64,000 nucleotides of DNA, from contig NC_009616.1 of the NCBI RefSeq assembly GCF_000016905.1, positions 744,001 to 808,000 on the forward strand, written 5' to 3'. A program made the translations under genes and the position numbers. Source of the DNA: Thermosipho melanesiensis BI429 (GTDB lineage Bacteria > Thermotogota > Thermotogae > Thermotogales > Fervidobacteriaceae). Each line of letters starts with the position of its first letter. The stretch's first letter is position 1. Under the pieces are notes generated by a model. The model was not told the origin of the DNA and ran no database searches. It saw only the letters and a list, made by a program, of their open reading frames with translations. Below, one piece after another: positions 8,614-18,070 of the stretch.

Positions 8614-10155
8614 TTATTCCCACTCAATTGTAGCAGGTGGTTTTGATGTGATATCATAGACAACCCTATTAACCCCTTTTACTTCATTTATGATTCTTTT
8701 TGCAACTTTATTTAAAAATTCATGTGGTAACTTTGACCAATCAGCGGTCATACCATCAAAACTGTTAACCGCCCTTAAAGCTATCACGTTCTCATATGTT
8801 CTGTAATCTCCCATAACTCCTACTGACTTTATCGGCAAAAAAACCGCAAATGCTTGCCAGACCTTATCATATAGATTGTTCTTTTTCAGTTCTTCGATAA
8901 ATATATAGTCAGCTTTTTGTAATATACTAATGGCTTCTTCTGTAACTTTCCCTATTATCCTTACTGCAAGTCCAGGCCCTGGAAATGGATGTCTATTAAT
9001 CATTGATTGAGGAAGTTCCAATATTTCTCCTATCTTCCGCACTTCATCTTTGAATAAATACCTTAATGGCTCTATTATCTTAAACGGCAATTTTTCAGGT
9101 AGTCCCCCCACATTGTGATGTGTTTTTATCTTTGCAGCAGATTTTCTTTCGCTTACCTTACTCTCAATAATATCCGGGTAGAGGGTCCCTTGCGCTAAGT
9201 ATTTTATATTACCAAATTCTTCCAAAAGTTGCATTGAGGTTTCATAAAATACATCAATAAAGGTATGCCCTATTATTTTTCTCTTTTCTTCTGGATCTTC
9301 CACGTCTTTTAAAGCATCTAAAAACCTCTTTTTTGCATCTACAACAAAAATCTTTATACCCAATCTTTCAAAATTTTCTTTTACCTCTTCTCCTTCGTTT
9401 AACCTTAAAAGTCCTGTATCAACAAACACGGGGACTAAATTATCTCCTATAGCCTTGTGTAAAAGCATAGCAACTACCGAAGAATCAACTCCTCCAGAAA
9501 GCCCCAATATTACCTTATCATTACCTACAATCCCCTTTATTTCTTTTATTTTTTCAGAAACAAAATCCTTCATTTCCCAATTTTTTTCCATCTTTGCAAT
9601 TTTGGAAACAAAATTTTCCAATATTTTTGAACCAAATTGTGTGTGTGTTACCTCTGGATGAAACTGAACACCATAAATAGTTTCATTTTTGTTTCTTATT
9701 GCTGCAAACGGTGAATTTTCACTTCTTCCTATTACATAGAACCCCTCAGGAAGTTTCTCTACTCTATCAGAATGGCTCATCCAAACATCAAATTTTTTTG
9801 GTAATCCCTCAAATAGTGGGTCTTCTTCTACCTCCAAAATTGCATGACCAAATTCTCTTTTTTGCGATTTTTCTACTCTTCCACCAAATTTATGTACAAG
9901 TGCTTGAAGTCCATAACAAATTCCCAAAATTGGAATATTCAAATGTAAAACATATTCTGGTACAAATGGAGCATCTTTCTCATACACACTGGAAGGTCCC
10001 CCGGATAGGATAATAGCAGTTGGATTTAATCTTTTTACCTCTTCTTCTTTTGCATCCCAAGGTAAAAGTTCTGCATAATACCCCTTTTCACGTACCCTTC
10101 TTACAATAAGCTGGGTATACTGCGAACCATAATCTAAAACAACCACTGTTTTCAA
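8614..10155 (-). CDS. guaA: GMP synthase (glutamine-hydrolysing)
   Basis: Converts XMP to GMP with glutamine and ATP. The N-terminal glutamine amidotransferase has GICYGLQAL (nucleophilic Cys) and [11 protein letters not shown] (His, Glu). The ATP pyrophosphatase has [13 protein letters not shown], and the C-terminal dimer domain ends PPATIEWE. The start is probably TTG 10155 ([12 protein letters not shown]), seven bases after GGGGGGTG. A GTG at 10164 lies inside that ribosome site and is unlikely. About 513 residues, full length. Its last bases overlap the open frame of the RNase H-like gene. Confidence 0.96.
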   Translation of the reverse strand: MKTVVVLDYGSQYTQLIVRRVREKGYYAELLPWDAKEEEVKRLNPTAIILSGGPSSVYEKDAPFVPEYVLHLNIPILGICYGLQALVHKFGGRVEKSQKREFGHAILEVEEDPLFEGLPKKFDVWMSHSDRVEKLPEGFYVIGRSENSPFAAIRNKNETIYGVQFHPEVTHTQFGSKILENFVSKIAKMEKNWEMKDFVSEKIKEIKGIVGNDKVILGLSGGVDSSVVAMLLHKAIGDNLVPVFVDTGLLRLNEGEEVKENFERLGIKIFVVDAKKRFLDALKDVEDPEEKRKIIGHTFIDVFYETSMQLLEEFGNIKYLAQGTLYPDIIESKVSERKSAAKIKTHHNVGGLPEKLPFKIIEPLRYLFKDEVRKIGEILELPQSMINRHPFPGPGLAVRIIGKVTEEAISILQKADYIFIEELKKNNLYDKVWQAFAVFLPIKSVGVMGDYRTYENVIALRAVNSFDGMTADWSKLPHEFLNKVAKRIINEVKGVNRVVYDITSKPPATIEWE

Positions 10156-10184
10156 AAAAGACACCCCCCATATTTGTTTTCTAA

Positions 10185-10190
10185 ATTATA
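10185..10190 (-). promoter_or_regulatory. Probable -10 element for guaA
   Basis: A TATAAT on the minus strand lies about 30 bases ahead of the guaA TTG start. The matching -35 is weak. No purine riboswitch fold was recognised in the 300 bases upstream. Confidence 0.35.
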
Positions 10191-10495
10191 TCATCTTTAC
10201 ATTTTTTTAAATTAAAAGCACCATAAAAAAATGTTAATTATTAAGATATCATAACCTACACATAATTTAATGTTGTCTTTTCCGTTTTTAAGTTTTATTT
10301 TTTAAACTTGAAGATAAACAGCTTCTTCGCCTATACCTTTCTAAAATAATAAAAATATTTGATATATATGTACTTCGTTGTTTTGTTGTTACAAAAATAG
10401 GTATTTCTCTATGATTTTTCCCTTTTAAAATTAACATTTTCACATCTTGTTTTATCTTTTTTCTTCTTACTTAAAAAGTCAAGTAATCAAATAAA

Positions 10496-10522
10496 AACCA
10501 CCCTTAATTTAAAAGGGTGGTT
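10496..10522 (-). terminator. Terminator at the trailer end of the CRISPR array
   Basis: A perfect ten-base-pair stem AACCACCCTT/AAGGGTGGTT with a seven-base loop is followed by a U-rich tract only when read on the minus strand. It lies 40 bases beyond the most degenerate repeat, so it fits as the end of a leftward pre-crRNA transcript. The rest of 10165-10562 is AT-rich and shows no gene. Confidence 0.7.
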
Positions 10523-11006
10523 AGGTAACTCTTTGAATATATATTTCAATCCCTATTGAAAATTTTCCATTCCTCATAGGTAGATTCTAAACTAACATTG
10601 CAATATTGCGACGATACTGGATATGAAATGTAATTTCCATTCCTCATAGGTAGATTCTAAACATCTCATATCCAAGCATATGGTTCAAGACAAGGCCTCA
10701 ATTTCTATTCCTCATAGGTAGATTCTAAACACGCAATCGTGGATCAACTTGAAAAAGCCAAATATTACATTTCTATTCCTCATAGGTAGATTCTAAACGA
10801 AACAATAAACGTTGCCAACAAAACGTGGCAAAAAGTTAATTTCTATTCCTCATAGGTAGATTCTAAACTCAATTATTTTTGATGAAGAATGGCCTGCGGG
10901 TATTTTTAATTTCTATTCCTCATAGGTAGATTCTAAACTTGCCGCCACGGTGGCTGAGGCAACAGTGGCTGCCAAAATTTCTATTCCTCATAGGTAGATT
11001 CTAAAC

Positions 11007-11045
11007 AACGAATTGTTGGGGTTCCTGGTTTTGTAAGATAAATAA
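11007..11045 (-). repeat. Duplicated CRISPR spacer, copy 1 (spacer 7)
   Basis: This 39-base spacer, beginning AACGAATTGTTGGGG, is identical to the one at 12059-12097. Spacers are numbered from the left. Read on the plus strand in the third frame it gives RIVGVPGFVR followed by a stop, like the end of a protein. Confidence 0.95.
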
Positions 11046-12058
11046 ATTTCTATTCCTCATAGGTAGATTCTAAACGAAATATGTATTTGGAATATTTATG
11101 ATAGGGTGCAGGACAGATTTCTATTCCTCATAGGTAGATTCTAAACGTAGTCCCCCCCTCTGAGGGAGAAATCATTTTCGTCGATTTCTATTCCTCATAG
11201 GTAGATTCTAAACATTAATAAATTGGATGAGGAAGACCTAATCAAACTTGTACATTTCTATTCCTCATAGGTAGATTCTAAACTATACTTACCGCTAAAC
11301 GCAGATTTAGATCAAATAAAAGATTTCTATTCCTCATAGGTAGATTCTAAACTTCTTAGTTTTGAAGATTTTGAAGGGAGTAAAGTTTAATTTCTATTCC
11401 TCATAGGTAGATTCTAAACTTGGTGAATATGTAAATATATATTTCAGGAAGATTGATAGATTTCTATTCCTCATAGGTAGATTCTAAACAAAATGTATTT
11501 TAAATTTTTATAAATTTTATCCATCACAGAATTCAAATTTCTATTCCTCATAGGTAGATTCTAAACAAAAGTATTATGGAATAGGACTTTATGAAGATTT
11601 AATATTTCTATTCCTCATAGGTAGATTCTAAACGACGAATTTTGGACTAATGGCTGGGATGCTGAAAAAACTGCATTTCTATTCCTCATAGGTAGATTCT
11701 AAACCTATTTGAACGCATTGTCAAGAGAGTACATCAACTAAAATCTATTTCTATTCCTCATAGGTAGATTCTAAACTTTTTTAGCGCGCTTGGTGTATAA
11801 CTTACCAATGTCGCATTTCTATTCCTCATAGGTAGATTCTAAACACAAAAAATTATCAGGTATGATTCAGGCAACCAAAAACAAAATTTCTATTCCTCAT
11901 AGGTAGATTCTAAACAAAGTCCTCTTCTTTTTTTACTTAACAATGGAATCGTTTCATTTCTATTCCTCATAGGTAGATTCTAAACAAAACAATTACCAAT
12001 TGAAATATGGAACGATGATGAAACAAACATTTCTATTCCTCATAGGTAGATTCTAAAC

Positions 12059-12097
12059 AACGAATTGTTGGGGTTCCTGGTTTTGTAAGATAAATAA
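12059..12097 (-). repeat. Duplicated CRISPR spacer, copy 2 (spacer 22)
   Basis: Identical over all 39 bases to the spacer at 11007-11045, about 1 kb away. The neighbouring spacers on either side differ, so this is not a simple block duplication of several units. Confidence 0.95.
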
Positions 12098-14169
12098 ATT
12101 TCTATTCCTCATAGGTAGATTCTAAACAGGATCATGTAGAAGAATTAAAACGTAGCATCGAAGAGGTTGATTTCTATTCCTCATAGGTAGATTCTAAACG
12201 GTATTTTTGAGGTTCAAGAGTATCGTTTGAGCGACAATTTAAATTTCTATTCCTCATAGGTAGATTCTAAACTTCAAGTGCAAAGACTGGGTGATTGTAT
12301 TGAAATTTCTTATTTCTATTCCTCATAGGTAGATTCTAAACGAACATTTTAGGCGCATTTGTTTCTAAGTATTTTAGAGGATTTCTATTCCTCATAGGTA
12401 GATTCTAAACTTAAAAACCCCTAACATTGGCAATTTATCAGGTAATGGTGTAACTAATTTCTATTCCTCATAGGTAGATTCTAAACTATATATTTTATAA
12501 TTGTGTGGGTTCTGGATATGGACAAATACATTTCTATTCCTCATAGGTAGATTCTAAACGAAAGCATGGAGGTTGAAACAAAAATTTTTGGCGGGGGTGA
12601 TTTCTATTCCTCATAGGTAGATTCTAAACGAGAATTATCAGAAGAAGTAATGGTGGACTTGCATGATATTGAATTTCTATTCCTCATAGGTAGATTCTAA
12701 ACATTGATCCAGAAACTGGCGATAAAATTGGCGAGACGTATTTCTATTCCTCATAGGTAGATTCTAAACAACCTTGCAAAACGGGAAGGTCAATCTGACC
12801 TTCCAAATGGATTTCTATTCCTCATAGGTAGATTCTAAACTGTATTTCAAGAGGATTGATATAGAATTGTTGAAATCCTTATTTCTATTCCTCATAGGTA
12901 GATTCTAAACCGATGATAGCGGTCATGGCAGAGCAGTATTGACTTATTTCTATTCCTCATAGGTAGATTCTAAACGAATTAAGAAAATTTGCAGGGTCAC
13001 TCGGGGTGTGACCCTGATTTCTATTCCTCATAGGTAGATTCTAAACATATTAAACTGCTAGTCCTCGCAATAATAGGGGACCATTTCTATTCCTCATAGG
13101 TAGATTCTAAACCATTAGACACAATTTTGAATGTCGCACTTGAAAAGCTTGCAGATTTCTATTCCTCATAGGTAGATTCTAAACTGATATTTTTTAGTTT
13201 TGAGGATTTTGTTAGAAGTAAAGTTTATATTTCTATTCCTCATAGGTAGATTCTAAACTGTTTTATATTGTCAAAAAAGGGGCTATAATCGAACCCCCAT
13301 TTCTATTCCTCATAGGTAGATTCTAAACAACCAGGAAGCGGCGGGAAGGTGCCATGGCCTGTCGTGTAATTTCTATTCCTCATAGGTAGATTCTAAACGG
13401 ATTATATTGTAGAAAAATTAACAGTTGTTGACTTGTATATTTCTATTCCTCATAGGTAGATTCTAAACAGAAATAATTGATTTACATGAGGAGGTGGGGT
13501 ATTATGTTATTTCTATTCCTCATAGGTAGATTCTAAACTATTTTTTAATTATGAGGATTTTGTTAGAAGTAAAGTTTAATTTCTATTCCTCATAGGTAGA
13601 TTCTAAACGGGGATTTCGGTGACAGTTACGATTTGTTTTATATTGTCAATTTCTATTCCTCATAGGTAGATTCTAAACAAACAAAACATGCAAGATATTT
13701 GGTATTTACTGAAACACAATTTCTATTCCTCATAGGTAGATTCTAAACGTATTTTAAATTTTTATAAATTTTATGCTTCGCAATTTCTATTCCTCATAGG
13801 TAGATTCTAAACCATATAATAGCATTTAGCAATGTATTTTTACGAATACTACAACATTTCTATTCCTCATAGGTAGATTCTAAACGAGTTTTATTCCCCT
13901 ACCTCAAGCGGTGCTTGGGTAGGGGTAAAATTTCTATTCCTCATAGGTAGATTCTAAACCTTATTTAAAACATTAAAAGAAGAAGCACAAGAATCTGAAC
14001 AATTTCTATTCCTCATAGGTAGATTCTAAACTTATTTTGGTTGATCACAGAAAGCCCTTTGCTGAAATTATATTTCTATTCCTCATAGGTAGATTCTAAA
14101 CTTTTTATTGCGGCGACGTGCCCTTTCGAAGCAAGACTAATTTCTATTCCTCATAGGTAGATTCTAAAC

Positions 14170-14580
14170 CCGTCACTTTCCCCATAAATATTATAACACC
14201 CTATTTTTTACGAATGCATTTCCGGGAAGTTTCTAATTTGTAAAATTATTTATTCATGAGGCTTCATTCACATTTTAGCTTCGGAAAACCTACTCAATTT
14301 TCGGGTTATTTTTCTTGCTTAACACAAACGTTACAAATAGCATTTTGCAAATCATTTATTAAAGATACTTTGCGATATGTTGTTACAGAAAAATTACCGT
14401 GAATTTCGTAACGGTTTTATTTGTGTTTTTATTCACTTTTTCTTTTTTGTAAATATAAAATGATTATTTTTTATATCTACAATTTACTTATTTGAATTAT
14501 TTTTTGAATTACATCAATATTAATTTATACTATTTCGAAAAATTGATTTGATTTTATTTAATTAATTATTTATTATAACA
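14170..14580 (-). promoter_or_regulatory. CRISPR leader
   Basis: About 410 bases of AT-rich, gene-free sequence next to the undegenerate end of the array. A minus-strand TATAAT (14195-14190) lies about 20 bases before the first repeat, with only a poor -35. The position fits the leader that drives array transcription and receives new spacers. No protein-like frame was found here. Confidence 0.65.
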
Positions 14581-14614
14581 AAACATGGCGTTGGATAAGT
14601 CCAATGCCATGTTT
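14581..14614. terminator. Terminator downstream of lemA
   Basis: A 15-base-pair stem with one G-U pair and a four-base TAAG loop. The minus-strand transcript continues TTTTGTTATAA, ending the lemA unit just before the CRISPR leader. The plus strand also has eight Ts, so it can act both ways. Confidence 0.8.
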
Positions 14615-14671
14615 TTTTTGAGCTACTTGATTTATCGATTTTGAGTAAGATAGTTTTCAAACTTTTATGAA

Positions 14672-15223
14672 TTACTCAAATGAAACTGTTGGAACTTCTT
14701 TTTCTGTCTCTTTGATTTTGAAAAATGGTTCTCCTTTAAAATTGAACATCTTTGCAACTACATTTGATGGAAATACAGATATCTTTGTGTTATATTTCAT
14801 CACCGTATCGTTATAAAACTGCCTTGCATATGCAATCTTATCTTCTGTTTTCCTGAGCTCATTCATAAGTTGATTTACATTTTCATTTGCCTTTAATTCA
14901 GGATAATTTTCCACAACGGCTAACAATCTAGATAAAAGTCCTGTTAATTCGTTTTCGCTTTCCATTCTTTTGTTAATATCCTTACTAGATATTGCAGCTG
15001 CCCTGGCTTTCATAACCTTTTCCAACGTTTCTTGCTCATATTTCATATAACCTTTTACGGAATTTACGAGATTTGGAATTAAATCGTGCCTTCTTTTTAA
15101 CTGTACATCAATTTGACTCCAAGCATTTTCAATCAATTTCTTTAACCTTACAAGACTATTATACGTACCTATGAGATAAAGCACAAAAAGCAAAACTATC
15201 GCTAACACTATATACCCAATCAT
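14672..15223 (-). CDS. LemA family membrane protein
   Basis: 183 residues with one N-terminal membrane helix (YIVLAIVLLFVLYLIGTY) and then the conserved LemA coil: LIENAWSQIDVQLKRRHDLIPNLV begins the domain, followed by ENYPELKAN and ARQFYNDTV. The biochemical role of LemA proteins is unclear. They are repeatedly encoded next to DUF2207 or TPM-domain membrane proteins, as here, which suggests that the two form an envelope complex. It starts 23 bases after the DUF2207 stop. Confidence 0.9.
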   Translation of the reverse strand: MIGYIVLAIVLLFVLYLIGTYNSLVRLKKLIENAWSQIDVQLKRRHDLIPNLVNSVKGYMKYEQETLEKVMKARAAAISSKDINKRMESENELTGLLSRLLAVVENYPELKANENVNQLMNELRKTEDKIAYARQFYNDTVMKYNTKISVFPSNVVAKMFNFKGEPFFKIKETEKEVPTVSFE

Positions 15224-15246
15224 AAAAATACCCCCTTTTCAATCTT

Positions 15247-16968
15247 TTAAAATGCTCCACCTCCGCCTCCTCCAGATCCACCACCAACGCCTCCAGCACC
15301 TCCTGAAAATCCTCCACCATTTGAGGAACTAGATACAGCACTTGTTGCAACATATGATACCGCAAAAAATTGCGAGCCAAATCTACGGTATGGGTAATAA
15401 TATATGGAATCATCACTTATTTCTTTTGGTACTAATTTTTTCATATGTTTTTCAACCTCATCAGCTATTCCCAACGCCGTTGCATACACAAGATACTCTT
15501 CCCATAAAATTATAGAATCAGGAGGGTATTTTGATAGTGCAGAAAAATCCAATAAAAACTCCTTAAATTTGTTCCATTTTACATAATACTCCCTTCCCTC
15601 TTTCGACCAGCTGCCAAATACATCTCTGTCCAATAAAAAGACTACCCCTCCCAATACGAACAATACTCCAGAGAAAAATAGTTGATATTTAAAAGTTACA
15701 CTTGAAAACAAAATAAAATACGCTATAGCGAGCACAATGGAAAAAGATGCCAAAACATACGATATGTAAGTTCCCATAAGTGATAAATATCCTCTTGATT
15801 TTGCTTCATCCAAAACCGTAGATTTATATGCTCCAAAATCTCCTAAAAATTCCTTTGCAAGACTTTTATCCTTGGAAAGTGTCTTTTTTAATTCTGAAAA
15901 TGAAAACAAACTATTTGTTGAGTATTTTTTCAGAAATTCATAAAAATACCTCTCAGTTAATGGCAAATCACCTTCTTTTTCCAACACTTTAATGTACTTT
16001 CCTTCTTTGTCTAACTCTAAATATCCTTTTTTATATAAATCCATAATTACCGCGCTTATACCATCCTTATCTATCTTCTTTAACTGATTTACAACTATTG
16101 CATTTACAATATCCGGCGTATCTTTATAGGGTATCTTTCGTTCATATATACCATGATACTGTATATCCTTTTCCCTTCCAAAATAATAGAAAGTTAAAAC
16201 TAGTAACAAAATAACTAAAATTATGGAAATTGGTGGTAAAATTAAAGATAGAGTGTGTCTTAAGCTATATTTTTTCTCTATTTCCTCTACTTCATTTAAA
16301 GTCAAAGTGGGATTTCTATATAAATATTTAGGAGAAAAATTATCGATTAAAAACCTTGCTTCTGCAAACGATCGCTTTGGATGATTGTTAATAGATACAG
16401 TATACGAATTTCCTATTTTTTCAACATCAACCTTTGGATGAACATATACCTTCACTATATTAGCCTCTTTTGGAAAAATGAATTTTGCCGTAAGTTTTCC
16501 CACAGTTGAATCCCATTCATTACCCCAAAATTGTCTAAAAACTTGTGAAATATCCTTTCCTTTTTCAATTGCATATTTTGCATCATACGTAACGTGAAGT
16601 ATTAATTTATCTACCTTTTCAGGAGAAATAGGTGTTTTTGATACCCAAACCCGTGCCTTAAATGATTTATTATCTTTTTCTAACTCAACCCATTCTCCTT
16701 CCACATTCTCTATCCATAACTTAACGTTTTCTATTTCCACCGCCCTAGATGCAGGTACTTCCCTATATACACCTCTAAATGGCTTTTTCATGTCAAAGGT
16801 TATTATCTCATGAACATGTAATATTCCATTACTATCCATCACCTGTTCTACATTTGCACTGGAAATTTTATATACCTTAAAAAAGTCATCAAAATATCCA
16901 GTTACAAAGACAAAAAACACAAAATACACCAAAGAAAACAAAAACATGCCAACTATTGCTTTCTTCAA
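15247..16968 (-). CDS. DUF2207 domain membrane protein with glycine-rich tail
   Basis: 573 residues. An N-terminal signal or anchor helix is followed by an extracytoplasmic DUF2207 domain (VMDSNGILHVHEIITFDM, then FRGVYREVPASRAVEI), a membrane helix near 235-258, a cytoplasmic segment, two more helices around 410-450, and a Ser/Gly-rich C terminus that is almost all glycine at the end, a regular feature of the family. TTG 16968 is the start, eight bases after AGGAGGGG. The function is unknown. It is paired with lemA and begins 12 bases after the esterase remnant. Confidence 0.88.
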   Translation of the reverse strand: MKKAIVGMFLFSLVYFVFFVFVTGYFDDFFKVYKISSANVEQVMDSNGILHVHEIITFDMKKPFRGVYREVPASRAVEIENVKLWIENVEGEWVELEKDNKSFKARVWVSKTPISPEKVDKLILHVTYDAKYAIEKGKDISQVFRQFWGNEWDSTVGKLTAKFIFPKEANIVKVYVHPKVDVEKIGNSYTVSINNHPKRSFAEARFLIDNFSPKYLYRNPTLTLNEVEEIEKKYSLRHTLSLILPPISIILVILLLVLTFYYFGREKDIQYHGIYERKIPYKDTPDIVNAIVVNQLKKIDKDGISAVIMDLYKKGYLELDKEGKYIKVLEKEGDLPLTERYFYEFLKKYSTNSLFSFSELKKTLSKDKSLAKEFLGDFGAYKSTVLDEAKSRGYLSLMGTYISYVLASFSIVLAIAYFILFSSVTFKYQLFFSGVLFVLGGVVFLLDRDVFGSWSKEGREYYVKWNKFKEFLLDFSALSKYPPDSIILWEEYLVYATALGIADEVEKHMKKLVPKEISDDSIYYYPYRRFGSQFFAVSYVATSAVSSSSNGGGFSGGAGGVGGGSGGGGGGAF

Positions 16969-16980
16969 TGATATCCCCTC

Positions 16981-18040
16981 CTATTTTCCAAATAAAAAGA
17001 CGATGGCATAAAAAAACCATTTCGCCCAGTAATATTCATTGTGTAATCCTTCAAGATCGTATTCATAACCTACCATAGCACCTTTTTGTTTTAATATCCT
17101 TTCCAACTTTTCCACATTTCTAACAAAATCCATATTTTTCGATTCTTTAAATCCGACATAAAGAAATACCTTTTTTTCTTTTACATTTTTAACTTCTTCA
17201 AATATTTTTGAATTTCCAAAAAAAGTGAAGGACTCATTACTATCGCACCTTTAAAAAACGGGTATTTAAGTGCATACAGTAAGATTAATCCGCCCATAGA
17301 AAAACCACCTATGTAATTTTCTTCTTTATTAGTTGAAAATTTATCATCTATGTGTGGTTTTAAGGTGTTAATTATAAACTCTATGTATTTTTCCCCCTTC
17401 TCCCCTGCTTTATACCTTTCATTATACCAAGGAGAATACTCAGATAATCTATCACTGTTGTTATAAATACCTACAACAATTATAGATTTTATTTTTCCTG
17501 TGGTTATCAATTCATTTAATGTCTCATCAACTTTCCACTCTATTTTTGAAAAAGAAGTATTTTTATCAAACAAATTCTGTCCATCATGCATGTACAAAAC
17601 AGGATATCTTTTATCTTCATCGTATCCAGGTGGAAGGTATATTAATATATTTCTTGTGTTTTTTAACTGCGGAGAATAAAAATCCTTTATTTTTATCAAC
17701 TTTCCTTTCATATCTAACCAACCCTTTATCTTTATCTTCACAATCATTCCATCTTTTGATACCCTTACCAATCTATATTCCACATCTTCACTAGTCTCGG
17801 TACTCCCCTAGTAATTTTGTACTTTACAACTCCACTTAAATCTGTCTTTAGAACATATACCCCATCCTTGCACGTAAATTTATACCTTTCATCATCTGGT
17901 TTCCAACTATTAAAGCTCCCTGTAAGGTACAGGGAGCAGCCTTTTGGTATATTACCAAAAGCTATAAATGTAATTGTATGTGAGTAACATATAAAACTAA
18001 TCAAAAGCAACCCAAAAATAATTTTTTTCATTTCCACCAC
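16981..18040 (-). pseudogene. Secreted alpha/beta-hydrolase esterase with E-set domain, two frameshifts
   Basis: Three frames join into one protein of about 350 residues. 18040 to about 17815 encodes a signal peptide and a carbohydrate-binding-like E-set (YLTGSFNSWKPDDERYKF, ending YKITRG). About 17812 to 17220 continues with STETSEDVEYRLV and the hydrolase core (YMHDGQNLFD, nucleophile GGFSMGG). About 17220 to 16981 gives the rest (KVFLYVGFKES, then GLHNEYYWAKW with the catalytic His). One G is missing from a GGGG run near 17812 and one T from a TTTTTTT run near 17220. Both are homopolymers, so sequencing error is possible. As written, the catalytic His is lost. Family resemblance is to Fes/IroE-like esterases. 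Confidence 0.8.
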
Positions 18041-18070
18041 CTTTAATAATTATACCATTAAATTATACCA

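Larger units (their letters stand above)
10563..14169 (-). CRISPR. CRISPR array, 52 repeats and 51 spacers
   Basis: I counted 52 copies of a 30-base repeat that on the plus strand begins ATTTCTATTC and ends GATTCTAAAC. Read on the minus strand it starts GTTTAGAATC and ends GAATAGAAAT, the usual layout of this repeat family, in which the last eight bases become the crRNA 5' tag. All inner repeats look identical. The two leftmost copies carry a T-to-C change at position 6, and the very first also has a changed first base, as expected at the leader-distal end. Spacers are 34 to 47 bases, averaging about 40. The variable, long spacers and repeat type suit a type I-B or type III system. No cas gene lies in the window. 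Confidence 0.98.

Noticed and set aside
10165-10490. Purine riboswitch upstream of guaA
   Set aside because: No three-way junction or conserved loop pair could be drawn. Only a -10 box and AT-rich sequence are seen.
15159-15416. An 85-codon frame spanning the lemA/DUF2207 junction on the minus strand
   Set aside because: It overlaps both genes out of frame, lacks a ribosome site, and its composition reflects the glycine-rich codons of the DUF2207 tail.
17215-17226. Programmed frameshift in the esterase
   Set aside because: A T7 run could slip, but a second shift at a G run near 17812 has no recoding signal, so decay or sequencing error is simpler.
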